From assembly GCF_002904295.1 (NCBI RefSeq), contig NZ_PPHG01000073.1, positions 62,001-126,000 of the forward strand: a stretch of 64,000 nucleotides of DNA, given 5' to 3'. Every line of letters starts with the position of its first letter. The first letter of the stretch is position 1. Under the pieces are notes generated by a model. That model made no database searches and had not been told where the DNA came from. It saw only the letters and a program-made list of their open reading frames with translations. The stretch is from Amycolatopsis sp. CA-128772 (GTDB taxonomy: Bacteria; Actinomycetota; Actinomycetes; Mycobacteriales; Pseudonocardiaceae). The position numbers and the translations under genes were made by a program. Positions 42,002 through 50,733 of the stretch are shown one piece after another.

Positions 42002-44553
42002 GCACCGCCGCACCCCCGCGGCCGACCGATCGGCCCGCACCCCGGCCGGAACGTCCGCTTTCCGCCTGGCGCAGCAGCATCCTGGCCCCGGTCGCCGCCG
42101 GTGTCGCCACCCTGTGCGCCGCCACCTCGGTCACCAGTGTCGTCGCCGGGCTCGCCTGGTTCGGCTACCTCTTCGTCGCCGTCCTGCTCATCGGGGCCAC
42201 CGGTCTCGCGCTGCGCTCGCTGCAGGTGCCGACCGTCCTCGTCGGCCTCGGGCAGCTGCTGGTGCTGCTCTTCCTGATCACCGGCGCGTTCACCACGCAC
42301 GGCATCCTGCAGGTGATCCCCGGTCCCGAAGCGTTTTCCGAGATCGGGACCACGCTTTCGGCCGCCGCCGAGCAGATCCGCGTCGGGCTGCCGCCGGTCG
42401 AGGGCAGCCAGCCGATCCTGTGCCTGGTCACCATTCTCATCGGGCTGGTCGCCGTCCTGGTCGACACGCTGACCGTCGCCGCCGCGGCGCCCGCCGCGAC
42501 CGGGCTCGTGCTGCTCTGCGTCTACGCCGTGCCGGCCGCGCTGAGCGAGGAAATGCTGCCGTGGTGGACGTTCCTGCTCGGCGGGGCGGCGTTCGCCGGC
42601 CTGCTGGCCGTCGACGGCAACCACCGGCACCGGCGCTGGCGGACCCGCGAAGCGCCCGGGCCCAGCGGCAAGCCGGGCGTGCTGTCCGCGCCCGTCGCCG
42701 TCGTGTGCGCGGCGATCGTGCTCGGCCTCCTGGGCGGGGCGATCACCTGGGTCGGCACGGTCGGGCGGATGCCGTTCGGCGGCAACGGGAACGGCGCCGG
42801 CGCGGGTTCCGGCGGGTTCGGCATCCAGCCGTTCACCGAGCTGCGCGGCATGCTCGACCAGGGCTCCAACCGCGAGCTGTTCAAGGTCCGCGGCCTCGGC
42901 ACGGACCGGCGGCTGATGCGCGCGATGACGCTGGACACCTACTACCCCAACAAAGGCTGGGGCCTGCACGACGAAGGCCGTTCGCAGCAGGGCGTCCCGG
43001 TCGGGCCGCAGCTGCCGGCCGCCCCGGGCGACGACGGCAGCGGCGCCGCACGCAAGATCGACGTCGAGCCGGCGAGCTGGCGCGACAACTGGCTGCCGAT
43101 GTACGGCGCGCCGCGGGTGATCGACGGCGCGGGCAGCGGTTACCTCTACGACCAGATCAGCGGCACGGTGTTCACGACGCGCAGCGAAGCACCGCCTTCG
43201 TACACGGAGTACGCGTCGCTGAAGGAACCGACGGCGGCCGAGCTGCGCGTCACCCCGCAGGTCGACGACCTGCCGCCGCGCTACACCCAGATCGACCAGG
43301 TCGACCAGCGCGTCCGCGCGAAGACCGAGCAGCTGATCGCCGGCGCGGCCAACGACTTCGACCGCGCGTCGGCGATCTGGCGGTACTTCACGGCGCAGAA
43401 CGGGTTCGTCTACGACACGAAGACCGCGCCGGCGAACGACGCCGACGCCCTCGCGGACTTCATCCTCAACGGCAAGCGCGGATTCTGCGAGCAGTTCGCG
43501 TCGGCGATGGGCGTGATGCTGCGGGTCGCGGGCATCCCGTCGCGGGTGGCGATCGGCTTCACGCCGGGCGTGCAGGTCAACGACTACCTGTCGATCAGCA
43601 CACAGGACGCGCACGCGTGGGTCGAGGCGTACTTCGGCGACCGGGGCTGGGTGACGTTCGACCCGACGCCGCTGTCCGACGGCCGCGGCATCACCCCGTC
43701 GTACCTGCAGGCCGGCCCGCAGGACGGCACCCAGCCCGACGACACCCAGGTGGCGCCGAGCACGGTCCAGTCGAGTGCGGCCCCGACCGGCGTCCCGCGC
43801 GACACCGAGCAGAACCTCCCGGCCCAGGCGGCGAAGGACGCTTCGGGCAGCGACGGCTGGCTGTTCGACTTCGCGCTGGTGCTGGCTTTGCTGGGTGCGG
43901 GCGCGTTGTTCGCCGCGGCGCTGCTGCGCCGGATGCTCCGCGCGGCCGTGCGGAAACCGCCGCCGCCTTCGTCGCCGCCTGTGGAGCCGGAGAGGGAAGG
44001 CGCGCTGCTGGTCCGGGCGCCGGCACCGGTGGCGGCCCCGTCCCGGACGCAGGCCCTGCTCGGCTGGCTCCCCCTGCTGGCGGCCGGGCTGTGGATCGCG
44101 GCCCTGGGCCTGCTGGCGGCGACGGTGGCCTGGTGGCTCGGGGTGCTGGTGGTACTGGTGTCGCTGCTGGTGGCGGGCCCGGCCCTGATCCGCGAGGCCA
44201 TCCGCCGCCGGCGCCTGCAGCGCATAGTCCAGCACCAGCCGGGCGCGGCGGACGCGGCTTGGGCGGAGCTGCGCGCGGAGTGCGCGGACCGCGGCCTGCC
44301 GATCCCGACCAGCGACACGGTCCGCGTGGCGAGCCAGAAACTGGCGGCGAAGCACCACCTCGACGACGAAGGCCGCGAAGGGCTCCGGACGGTCATCGGA
44401 GTGCTGGAGCGATCGTGGTACGGCGAGGACGACACGCCCCAGCCGGAGCTCCCCACGGCTTTCGAGGGCCTCCGGCGAAGCCTGCGCCGGAACGCCCCGC
44501 TTTCGTGGAAGGGCCGCTTGTTCCCCCGTTCGGTCTTCCGCAACCGAGACTGA
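41998..44553 (+). CDS. Transglutaminase-like membrane protein (TgpA type)
   Basis: 851 residues: six or so membrane helices (about 27-245, DUF3488 region), an extracytoplasmic transglutaminase-like domain with catalytic Cys497 (RGFCEQFAS), His539 (DAHAW) and Asp555 (FDPTP), one more pair of helices near 620-720 and a C-terminal cytoplasmic DUF4129-like tail. Homologues form a unit with MoxR and DUF58; the substrate is unknown, probably a cell-surface protein. The 21-bp repeat array starts 14 bp after the stop. Confidence 0.92.
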   Translation: MSTAAPPRPTDRPAPRPERPLSAWRSSILAPVAAGVATLCAATSVTSVVAGLAWFGYLFVAVLLIGATGLALRSLQVPTVLVGLGQLLVLLFLITGAFTTHGILQVIPGPEAFSEIGTTLSAAAEQIRVGLPPVEGSQPILCLVTILIGLVAVLVDTLTVAAAAPAATGLVLLCVYAVPAALSEEMLPWWTFLLGGAAFAGLLAVDGNHRHRRWRTREAPGPSGKPGVLSAPVAVVCAAIVLGLLGGAITWVGTVGRMPFGGNGNGAGAGSGGFGIQPFTELRGMLDQGSNRELFKVRGLGTDRRLMRAMTLDTYYPNKGWGLHDEGRSQQGVPVGPQLPAAPGDDGSGAARKIDVEPASWRDNWLPMYGAPRVIDGAGSGYLYDQISGTVFTTRSEAPPSYTEYASLKEPTAAELRVTPQVDDLPPRYTQIDQVDQRVRAKTEQLIAGAANDFDRASAIWRYFTAQNGFVYDTKTAPANDADALADFILNGKRGFCEQFASAMGVMLRVAGIPSRVAIGFTPGVQVNDYLSISTQDAHAWVEAYFGDRGWVTFDPTPLSDGRGITPSYLQAGPQDGTQPDDTQVAPSTVQSSAAPTGVPRDTEQNLPAQAAKDASGSDGWLFDFALVLALLGAGALFAAALLRRMLRAAVRKPPPPSSPPVEPEREGALLVRAPAPVAAPSRTQALLGWLPLLAAGLWIAALGLLAATVAWWLGVLVVLVSLLVAGPALIREAIRRRRLQRIVQHQPGAADAAWAELRAECADRGLPIPTSDTVRVASQKLAAKHHLDDEGREGLRTVIGVLERSWYGEDDTPQPELPTAFEGLRRSLRRNAPLSWKGRLFPRSVFRNRD

Positions 44554-44567
44554 ACGCGCCCCTCCAG

Positions 44568-44756
44568 GGCATCACCCGTGATCGGGAAGGCATCACGGTG
44601 ATGCCCCGCCAGTCACGCGAGAAGCCTTTCCAATCACGCGAGTCCCGGCTCGGATCACGCGAGTTCCGGGCTCAGTCACGCGAAATCCGGGTTGGATCAC
44701 GCGAGTTCCGGGCTCGGTCACGCGAGATCCGGGTTGGATCACGCCAGGCCAGGACC
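44568..44756. repeat. 21-bp-period repeat array, locus 3
   Basis: Nine units at exactly 21 bp (44568, 44589, 44610, 44631, 44652, 44673, 44694, 44715, 44736). The first two are GGCATCAC...GTGAT types including the palindrome GGCATCACGGTGATGCC (44589-44605). Units 4-9 alternate two variants, (GG)ATCACGCGAGTTCCGGGCT and (C)GGTCACGCGAGATCCGGG. No head-to-head flip occurs here. The array begins 14 bp after the transglutaminase stop. The rest of the gap to 44890 shows nothing recognisable. Confidence 0.85.
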
Positions 44757-44890
44757 GAAGCCGCAGTTCCAGGCTCGGGTCAGGCGAAATCTAGCTCCGG
44801 CCCGCGTCCACCTCGCGCTCACCCGTGTGGGGGTCACCCACTGTCACCCCGAGCATCGCCGCGCCCGGACGGGTGGGTCAGCACACAAGA

Positions 44891-44926
44891 AGATCCGCGT
44901 CCCGCCGTTCGGCGGGACGCGGATCT
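44891..44926 (-). terminator. Terminator of the DUF3040 gene
   Basis: Perfect 16-bp stem AGATCCGCGTCCCGCC with loop GTTC, 14 nt past the DUF3040 stop and followed on the minus strand by TCTTGTGT. It also faces the convergent transglutaminase transcript. Confidence 0.85.
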
Positions 44927-44940
44927 CTGGTCTTGCGGCG

Positions 44941-45345
44941 CTACTGCTCCTCGAAGCGCTGGCGGAAGCGCTCCTCCATCCGCTGGGTGAAGGAACTCCG
45001 GCGGCCCGGCTGCTTGCCTCCGCGCGCCCCCGGTCCACCGCCCTTGCCGTCTCCTTCGGCGCCGTGCCGAATCGATGTGACGGCCAACATGACCCCGAAG
45101 AACATCACGAGGAACCCGAGCACGCTGATCAGCGGGATGTCGGCCACCCGGAACTGCGGCACCACCACGCCCAGCACCAGCAGGGCCACGCCCACTACGA
45201 ACAGGGCGATGCCCTGAATACGCCGTCGGCGAGCGGGGCGACGCAACCGGGTGCCACGCACCGTGGATGCGAACTTGGGGTCCTCGGCATAGAGCTCGCG
45301 CTCGATTTGATCGAGCAGCCGCTGCTCATGCTCGGAGAGTGGCAT
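44941..45345 (-). CDS. DUF3040 membrane protein
   Basis: 134 residues with the family start MPLSEHEQRLLDQIERELYA, two membrane helices (about 43-62 and 70-92) and a basic C-terminal tail. Function unknown; orthologues lie near the dcw cluster in many actinobacteria (Rv2169c). Strong ribosome site GGAGGAGG. Confidence 0.92.
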   Translation of the reverse strand: MPLSEHEQRLLDQIERELYAEDPKFASTVRGTRLRRPARRRRIQGIALFVVGVALLVLGVVVPQFRVADIPLISVLGFLVMFFGVMLAVTSIRHGAEGDGKGGGPGARGGKQPGRRSSFTQRMEERFRQRFEEQ

Positions 45346-45596
45346 CTTTCCTCCTCCGGCACAGCTGTCGCGGGCGCCGGGCCGCGCAACGTCCTGGACC
45401 CAACAGCCAACCCCAGGCGGGGTGGCACTGTCCAGGATACGAGGCCCGCGCCCGCACGACTACCCGATCCCGCATCCAGAAGGGATCGAATTGGGCTAAA
45501 TCCGGCCCGCGGGGCGTTGCGGACCGTCACCGTCGCCGGTCGTGACCGTTTTACCGCGTGCTGCGTGGTGTGGGGGAACGCCGACCGTACGCAAGA

Positions 45597-46853
45597 TCAC
45601 GGCCGGTGATCAGTCACCCGGGGCGTCAGCAGCGACGCCGGCCGCACCGCGGCGGAGCCGAACTTCGACCTCGCCACGTCCGCCGCCACTTCCGCGTCCC
45701 GCCAGCGCGGCGCCGGGGATTCGAACACCAGCTGCTCCCCCGCCTCCCCCGTGTCCAGCCCCTCGACCCGGACCCCGATCAACCGCACCGCGCCGGTCGG
45801 CGCGTGCTCAGCCAGCAAAGCCACCGCCACCTCGTGGATCTCCCGCGCCACGTCCGTCGCCGAGACCAGCGTGCGGGCCCTCGTGATCGTCCGGAAGTCC
45901 GCGAACCGAACCTTGATCGAGACCGTCCGGCCGCGCACGCCCCGCGCCCGCAACGTCGCCCCCACCCGCTCCGACAGCCGAAGCAGCTCCAGGCCCAGCG
46001 AAGCCCGGTCGTGGCGGTCGACGTCGAACGTGTGCTCCGCGCCGATCGACTTCTCCGGCGCGTCGATCACCACCGCGCGCTCGTCGAAGCCGTGCGCCAG
46101 CCGGTACAGGTGCTCGCCGAGGGCCGCGCCCAGCGACTTCTTCAGCCGCTCCGGCGGAAACGCCGCCACGTCCGCGATCGTGTCCAGGCCCAGGCGCCGC
46201 AGATTCTCCTCGGTCCGCTCCCCGACGCCCCACAGCGCCGACACCGGCAGCGGGTGCAGGAAGGCCAGGGTCTCCGCCGCCGGCACCACCACCATGCCGT
46301 CCGGCTTCGCCATCCCCGACGCCAGCTTCGCGACGAACTTGACCTTCGCCACCCCCACCGAACAGGTGATCCCGTGTTCGGCCTCGACCCGCGCCCGCAG
46401 CTGCGCGCCCAGCGAAGCCGGCGTCGCGCCCAGCCGCCGCAACGCCCCGCTGACGTCCAGGAACGCCTCGTCCAGGCTCAGCGGCTCCACCAGCGGCGTC
46501 AGCTCGCGGAAGATCCCCATCACCCCGCGGGACACCGAGCCGTACAGCCCCGACGTCGGCGGGATGTTGATCAGGTGCGGGCACAGCCGCTTCGCCGTCG
46601 AGAACGGCATCGCCGAGCGCACGCCGAACTTGCGCGCCGGGTAGTTGGCCGCGGCCACCACGGCCCGCGGGCCGCCCCCGGACACGACCACCGGCTTGTC
46701 CGCGAGCTCGGGCCGGGTCCGCAGCTCGACCGACACGAAGAACGCGTCCATGTCGACGTGCAGCAGCCCGCACCCGGTGTCGTCCGGCACCGGCTCGCCC
46801 GGCCGGACCCGGAACCGGCCCATCCCGCCCGGCAACTCGGCATTTCGTCCCAC
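45597..46853 (-). CDS. dinB: DNA polymerase IV (DinB, Y family)
   Basis: Translesion polymerase. Catalytic motifs LLHVDMDAFFVSVE and EPLSLDEAFLDVSG, the HhH region ALWGVGERTEENLRRLGL and a little-finger domain (FDVDRHDRASLGLELLRLSE). No C-terminal beta-clamp motif is obvious. 418 residues from GTG 46853, with TAGCGT 7 nt upstream (leaderless). The 251-bp gap to DUF3040 shows only its promoter/ribosome site. Confidence 0.95.
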   Translation of the reverse strand: MGRNAELPGGMGRFRVRPGEPVPDDTGCGLLHVDMDAFFVSVELRTRPELADKPVVVSGGGPRAVVAAANYPARKFGVRSAMPFSTAKRLCPHLINIPPTSGLYGSVSRGVMGIFRELTPLVEPLSLDEAFLDVSGALRRLGATPASLGAQLRARVEAEHGITCSVGVAKVKFVAKLASGMAKPDGMVVVPAAETLAFLHPLPVSALWGVGERTEENLRRLGLDTIADVAAFPPERLKKSLGAALGEHLYRLAHGFDERAVVIDAPEKSIGAEHTFDVDRHDRASLGLELLRLSERVGATLRARGVRGRTVSIKVRFADFRTITRARTLVSATDVAREIHEVAVALLAEHAPTGAVRLIGVRVEGLDTGEAGEQLVFESPAPRWRDAEVAADVARSKFGSAAVRPASLLTPRVTDHRP

Positions 46854-46929
46854 TCCCGGGACGCTACCGGCCACCACCGACAGTTTTCGATCACCGGCGG
46901 GCGCGACGGCCGAAACCCGCCGGAAGAGG

Positions 46930-47655
46930 TCAGGCGAGCCGCGCGACCGCGTGCAGCCGGCCCGCGATGTCCAGCAGCGCCGGCGACCCCGCCGCCACCC
47001 GTTCGAACGCGGCCAGCTCGTCTTCGCGGACGTCGCCGGGCACCAGGTCCGAGATCACCCGGTCGCCCTGCAGCAGGGTGACCGCCAGGCCGGCAGTCTC
47101 CAGGCCGGTCCGCAGGCCGGCGGCGGAAAACCGGCGCTGCACCGTGTCACCGGGGACGACCCCGTCCGCGCTCTCGAGCAGCCGCTGGGCCTCGCCGACG
47201 CGGCCCGCCAGCGCGCGGTGCAGCACCGCCGCGTGCCGGTTCGCCACCAGCACCGACACCGCGCCACCCGGCGCGACCGCCGTGGCCAGTGCGGTGAGCA
47301 CCGCGGCCGGGTCGTCGACGATCTCCAGCAGCCCGTGCGCCAGCACCAGGTCCGCCGACCCCGCCTCGACGTGCCTGCCGAGCGCGTCGGAGTCGTCCGC
47401 GACCACCGTGATCAGCTCGGCGACGCCTTCCTCCTCGGCGCGGCGCTGCAGCGTGGCCAGCGCGTTCGGGCTCGGCTCGACGACCGTCACCCGGCAGCCC
47501 GCCGCCGCGAACGGCACCGCCCAGCCGCCGCTGCCGCCGCCCACGTCGACGACGCGGGGGTGCTCGGCGCCCCGGGCGCGGGCGGCCTCGATCTCGGCCT
47601 CGAGCACCCGGCGGACGGCGCCCGAACCCCGGGCGGCCACGGTCTCCGTCTTCAT
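46930..47655 (-). CDS. SAM-dependent methyltransferase
   Basis: 241-residue class I methyltransferase; motif I VVDVGGGSGGWAVPFAAAG, acidic loop VVEPSPN, and motif DLVLAHGLLEIVDD. It resembles SmtA/CmoA-like proteins; substrate unknown. ATG 47655 has TACCCT 7 nt upstream (47668-47663), a leaderless arrangement. Divergent from the ParA-like gene. Confidence 0.85.
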   Translation of the reverse strand: MKTETVAARGSGAVRRVLEAEIEAARARGAEHPRVVDVGGGSGGWAVPFAAAGCRVTVVEPSPNALATLQRRAEEEGVAELITVVADDSDALGRHVEAGSADLVLAHGLLEIVDDPAAVLTALATAVAPGGAVSVLVANRHAAVLHRALAGRVGEAQRLLESADGVVPGDTVQRRFSAAGLRTGLETAGLAVTLLQGDRVISDLVPGDVREDELAAFERVAAGSPALLDIAGRLHAVARLA

Positions 47656-47761
47656 GTCGCACAGGGTAGTGCCCGGCCCGCGCCGTCTCCCGGGCTCCTC
47701 CCTTCGAGTGAACGCCCCTTGCCCGGCGGCGCCGTCCGCCCGCACCCGTAGGCTGGAGAAC

Positions 47762-48655
47762 GTGCACACGGTCGCCGTACTCAGCCTCAAGGGAGGCGTC
47801 GGCAAGACGACGGTCGCTCTCGGTGTCGCGTCCGCCGCCCTGCGTAGGGGCACCCGGACCCTGGTCGTGGACCTCGACCCGCAGGGCAACGCCACCACCT
47901 CGCTCGACCCGCCGTTCACCGACGCCACCCTCGCGGACGTGCTCGAGACCCCCACCCGGGAGATGCTCGAGCGGGCGATCGCGCCGAGCGTCTGGAGCGA
48001 AGACGTCGACGTCCTCGTCGGCGCCGAAGAGCTGGAGCTGCTCAACGACCCCGATGCCGACAGCGAGCGCCTGGCGAACTTTTCCCGCGCCCTGGACGAG
48101 CTGCACCGGGAGCCGTTGCACGAGACGCCGTACGAGCTGGTGATCCTGGACTGCCCGCCGTCGCTGGGGCGGCTGACGAAGTCGGCCCTGGTCGCCGCGG
48201 ACAGCGCGCTCATCGTCACCGAGCCGACGATGTACGCCGTGGCCGGCGCGTCCCGGGCCCTGGAGGCGATCGAGAAGATCCGCAAGGAGCTCAACCCGCG
48301 GCTGCGCCCGATCGGCGTGCTGGTGAACAAACTGCGCGTGCGTTCCTACGAACACCAGTTCCGGATCGGCGAGCTGCGCGAGAACTTCGGCTCGCTGGTG
48401 ATGCCGACGGCGATCACCGACCGGCTGGCCGTGCAGCAGGCGCAGGGCGCGTGCAGCCCGATCCACGAGTGGCACTCGCCCGGCGCCCAGGAGATCGCGC
48501 TCACGTTCAACATGGTGCTGGCCAAGATCCTGCGGTCCAACCGGGCCGGGCGCCACCGCGTCGCCGGCGAGGACCCCGAAGGCCCGGACTGGCCCGAAGG
48601 CCCGGCACCGGAAACCCCCGAGGCACCGGCCGAGGTGTCCGAATCCGCGGGGTGA
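47762..48655 (+). CDS. ParA-like ATPase (orphan)
   Basis: 297 residues. Deviant Walker A LKGGVGKTTVALGVAS, Walker A' VVDLDPQGNATTSL and Walker B LVILDCPPSLGRLTKSALVA. No parB or parS is nearby, so this is not the chromosomal parAB locus; it resembles the orphan Soj-like Rv3213c. The Pro/Glu-rich tail is unusual. TAGGCT 7 nt before GTG 47762 suggests a leaderless transcript. Three bp before the nei-like gene. Confidence 0.88.
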   Translation: MHTVAVLSLKGGVGKTTVALGVASAALRRGTRTLVVDLDPQGNATTSLDPPFTDATLADVLETPTREMLERAIAPSVWSEDVDVLVGAEELELLNDPDADSERLANFSRALDELHREPLHETPYELVILDCPPSLGRLTKSALVAADSALIVTEPTMYAVAGASRALEAIEKIRKELNPRLRPIGVLVNKLRVRSYEHQFRIGELRENFGSLVMPTAITDRLAVQQAQGACSPIHEWHSPGAQEIALTFNMVLAKILRSNRAGRHRVAGEDPEGPDWPEGPAPETPEAPAEVSESAG

Positions 48656-48658
48656 GCC

Positions 48659-49468
48659 GTGCCCGAAGGTGACACCGTCTACCTCGTCGCCCGGCGGTTC
48701 GACCGGGCGATCGCGGGGAAGACGTTGCTGCGCGGGCAGTTCCGCGTACCGCAACTGGCCACTGTGGACCTCGCTGGGCGCGACGTGCTCAGCGTCGGGA
48801 CGGTGGGCAAGCACCTGTTCACCCGCTTCTCCGGCGGCCTGACCCTGCATTCGCACCTGATGATGGACGGCATGTGGGACGTCTACCCGGCCGGCGGGAA
48901 GTGGCGCCGGCCCGGTCACCACGCCCGCGTGGTGCTGACCGCGGCCGACGTCCAGGTGATCGGCTTCCGCGTACACGACCTCCGGCTCGTGGCCACCGAA
49001 AAGGAACGCGACCTCGTCGCCCACCTCGGCCCGGACCTGCTCGATCCACAGTGGACGGACGAGCACGCGGCCCGCGCGGCGGCGGCCCTGGCCGCCGACC
49101 CGGCCCGCGAGCTCGGCATCGCCCTGCTCGACCAGCGCCTGATGGCGGGGGTGGGCAACCTCTACAAGTGCGAAATCGCCTTCCTGCTCGGCGTGACCCC
49201 GTGGACGCCGATGTCCGAAGTGGACGCTGCGCAGACGGTCGCGCTCGCCCGCAAGCTGCTGCTGGCCAACGCCCGCTCCGGGCGGTTCGACCAGAGCACC
49301 ACCGGCCACTTCGACCGCAACCGCAAGAACTGGGTCTACGAGCGGACGCGCCAGGGCTGTTACCGCTGCGGTGGCAAGCTCCTGGTCCGCACCCAGGGCC
49401 ACGACGTCCACCGGCGGCCGACGTGGTTCTGCCCGAAGGACCAGGCGGGCCCGTACCCGGAGCAGTAA
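48659..49468 (+). CDS. Fpg/Nei-family DNA glycosylase/AP lyase
   Basis: 269-residue base-excision enzyme: catalytic N-terminus MPEGDT (P1/E2 after Met removal), VGKHLF lysine, the H2TH region LLDQRLMAGVGNLYKCEIAF, and a C-terminal finger CYRCGGKLL...WFCPKDQ. In the usual finger the last pair is CxxC; here the final cysteine is Asp. The protein resembles endonuclease VIII (Nei) of actinobacteria. GTG start, cotranscribed with the ParA-like gene. Confidence 0.9.
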   Translation: MPEGDTVYLVARRFDRAIAGKTLLRGQFRVPQLATVDLAGRDVLSVGTVGKHLFTRFSGGLTLHSHLMMDGMWDVYPAGGKWRRPGHHARVVLTAADVQVIGFRVHDLRLVATEKERDLVAHLGPDLLDPQWTDEHAARAAAALAADPARELGIALLDQRLMAGVGNLYKCEIAFLLGVTPWTPMSEVDAAQTVALARKLLLANARSGRFDQSTTGHFDRNRKNWVYERTRQGCYRCGGKLLVRTQGHDVHRRPTWFCPKDQAGPYPEQ

Positions 49469-49478
49469 GCTGGCTCAC

Positions 49479-49541
49479 GTGACGACGTTCCAGCTCCCGC
49501 TCTACGGGGCCGACACCGAACGCGGCGACCTCGCTCCCTGA
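49479..49541 (+). CDS. 20-codon leaderless leader ORF upstream of the deaminase gene
   Basis: GTG at 49479 reads VTTFQLPLYGADTERGDLAP and ends at TGA 49541. TAAGCT (49466-49471) lies exactly 7 nt before the GTG, the same geometry as seven other genes here. It ends 52 nt before the deaminase ATG and may be a regulatory leader peptide. Confidence 0.4.
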   Translation: MTTFQLPLYGADTERGDLAP

Positions 49542-49593
49542 GCCGCGCGCGCTCCTTCCCGTCACCCTTTCCGCACGTCCAGGGAGCTCAGTC

Positions 49594-50640
49594 ATGCCCG
49601 GAATCCCCACCGGGCAGGCGCTGCGCGCGTTCGCGCACGCCCTGCCCAAGGTCGAACTGCACGTCCACCTGGTCGGCTCGGCGAGCCTGCCGGCCGTTCT
49701 CGAGCTGGCCCGGCGGCGGCCCGCCGCCGGCGTCCCCACCGACGAACGCGCCCTCGCGGAGTTCTTCACCTTCCGCGGCTTCGCCCGCTTCCTCACCGTC
49801 TACCTCGCGGTCACGTCGCTCGTGCGCGACCGCCACGACGTCCTTACGCTCGTCGCGGGCCTGGCGGCGGACCTCGCCGCGCAGAACTGCCGCTACGCCG
49901 AAGTCACCGTGACGCCGTACAACCACCTGCTCGACGGCGTGCCCGGCGACGAGCTGCTGTCCGGGCTGGAAACCGGGCGGGCGCGCGCCGCCGAACTGGG
50001 CGTGGAACTGGCGTGGTGCTTCGACATCCCCGGCGAGAAGGGGGTGCGGGCCGGCCGGGAGACGCTCGTGTTCGCGCTCCGCGAACGGCCCGCGGGCCTG
50101 GTGTCGTTCGGCCTCGGCGGCCCGGAACCCGGCGTCGGGCGCGCGCAGTTCGAGCCGTTCTTCACGCGGGCGCGGGAAGCCGGGCTGCACAGCGTCCCGC
50201 ACGCCGGCGAGACCACCGGGCCGGCCACGATCTGGTCCGCGCTGCACGACCTCGGCGCCGAGCGGATCGGCCACGGCACCAGCTGCGCGGCCGACCCCGC
50301 ACTGCTCGAACACTTTGCGGCGCACCGGATCCCGCTCGAGGTGTGCCCGACGTCGAACGTGCGGACCGGTCAGGTCCCGGACATCGCCGCGCACCCGGTG
50401 CGGCGGATGCCCGACCACGGCGTGGTCGTGACGCTCAACACCGACGACCCGCCGATGTTCGGCGCCACGCTCACCGGTGAGTACGTCGCCGTCGCCGAGG
50501 CGCTCGGGCTGACCGCCGCCGAGCTGGGCCGCCTCGCGCAGAACGCCGTCGACGCGTCGTTCCTCGATCCTTCGGCGAAGGCGCGGCTACGGACCGAGAT
50601 CACAGAAATGACGTTGCACAGCACCGCGAACTTCACCTAG
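49594..50640 (+). CDS. Adenosine deaminase-family protein
   Basis: 348-residue metal-dependent TIM-barrel deaminase. Zinc ligands and catalytic groups lie in ELHVHLVGS, SVPHAGETTGPATIW, ERIGHGTSCAAD, EVCPTSNV and LNTDDPPMFG. Probably deaminates adenosine or a related purine such as aminodeoxyfutalosine; sequence alone does not separate these. Start ATG 49594 with CAGGGAGC upstream. Confidence 0.85.
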   Translation: MPGIPTGQALRAFAHALPKVELHVHLVGSASLPAVLELARRRPAAGVPTDERALAEFFTFRGFARFLTVYLAVTSLVRDRHDVLTLVAGLAADLAAQNCRYAEVTVTPYNHLLDGVPGDELLSGLETGRARAAELGVELAWCFDIPGEKGVRAGRETLVFALRERPAGLVSFGLGGPEPGVGRAQFEPFFTRAREAGLHSVPHAGETTGPATIWSALHDLGAERIGHGTSCAADPALLEHFAAHRIPLEVCPTSNVRTGQVPDIAAHPVRRMPDHGVVVTLNTDDPPMFGATLTGEYVAVAEALGLTAAELGRLAQNAVDASFLDPSAKARLRTEITEMTLHSTANFT

Positions 50641-50643
50641 CGT
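50614..50643 (+). promoter_or_regulatory. Promoter inside the deaminase 3' end
   Basis: TTGCAC (50614-50619), 18-nt spacer, TAGCGT (50638-50643), which overlaps the deaminase stop. It would start a transcript near 50650, just before the extended Shine-Dalgarno of the 12-codon ORF. Confidence 0.5.
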
Positions 50644-50674
50644 GGAAGTACACGAGAAAGGAGGTGGTCCTAAG

Positions 50675-50713
50675 TTGTATTCCAACAGGACTCGTGAGGT
50701 GACTGTCCGCTAG
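50675..50713 (+). CDS. 12-codon ORF with an extended Shine-Dalgarno
   Basis: TTG at 50675 reads LYSNRTREVTVR and stops at TAG. Upstream, AGAAAGGAGGTGGTCC (50655-50670) matches 15 of 16 bases of the full complement to the 16S rRNA 3' end, 4 nt before the start. The peptide is basic and could be a leader. Coding status needs confirmation, but the ribosome site is too good to be ignored. Confidence 0.45.
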   Translation: MYSNRTREVTVR

Positions 50714-50733
50714 CGGATGGTACGTGGAGGACT

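Noticed and set aside
39560..44553. MoxR-DUF58-transglutaminase as a novel defence system
   Set aside because: The trio is a widespread housekeeping-like arrangement beside the dcw cluster, with no effector or nuclease partner here.
44568..44756. The 21-bp arrays as CRISPR
   Set aside because: There are no unique spacers; the repeats are contiguous and too short, and no cas genes are present.
47762..48655. ParA-like gene as part of the chromosome origin region
   Set aside because: No parB, parS, gidB, dnaA or DnaA boxes are nearby; it looks like an orphan ParA.
49594..50640. Deaminase as a definite aminodeoxyfutalosine deaminase
   Set aside because: The motifs are shared by the whole adenosine deaminase family, and no menaquinone (mqn) genes lie in the window.
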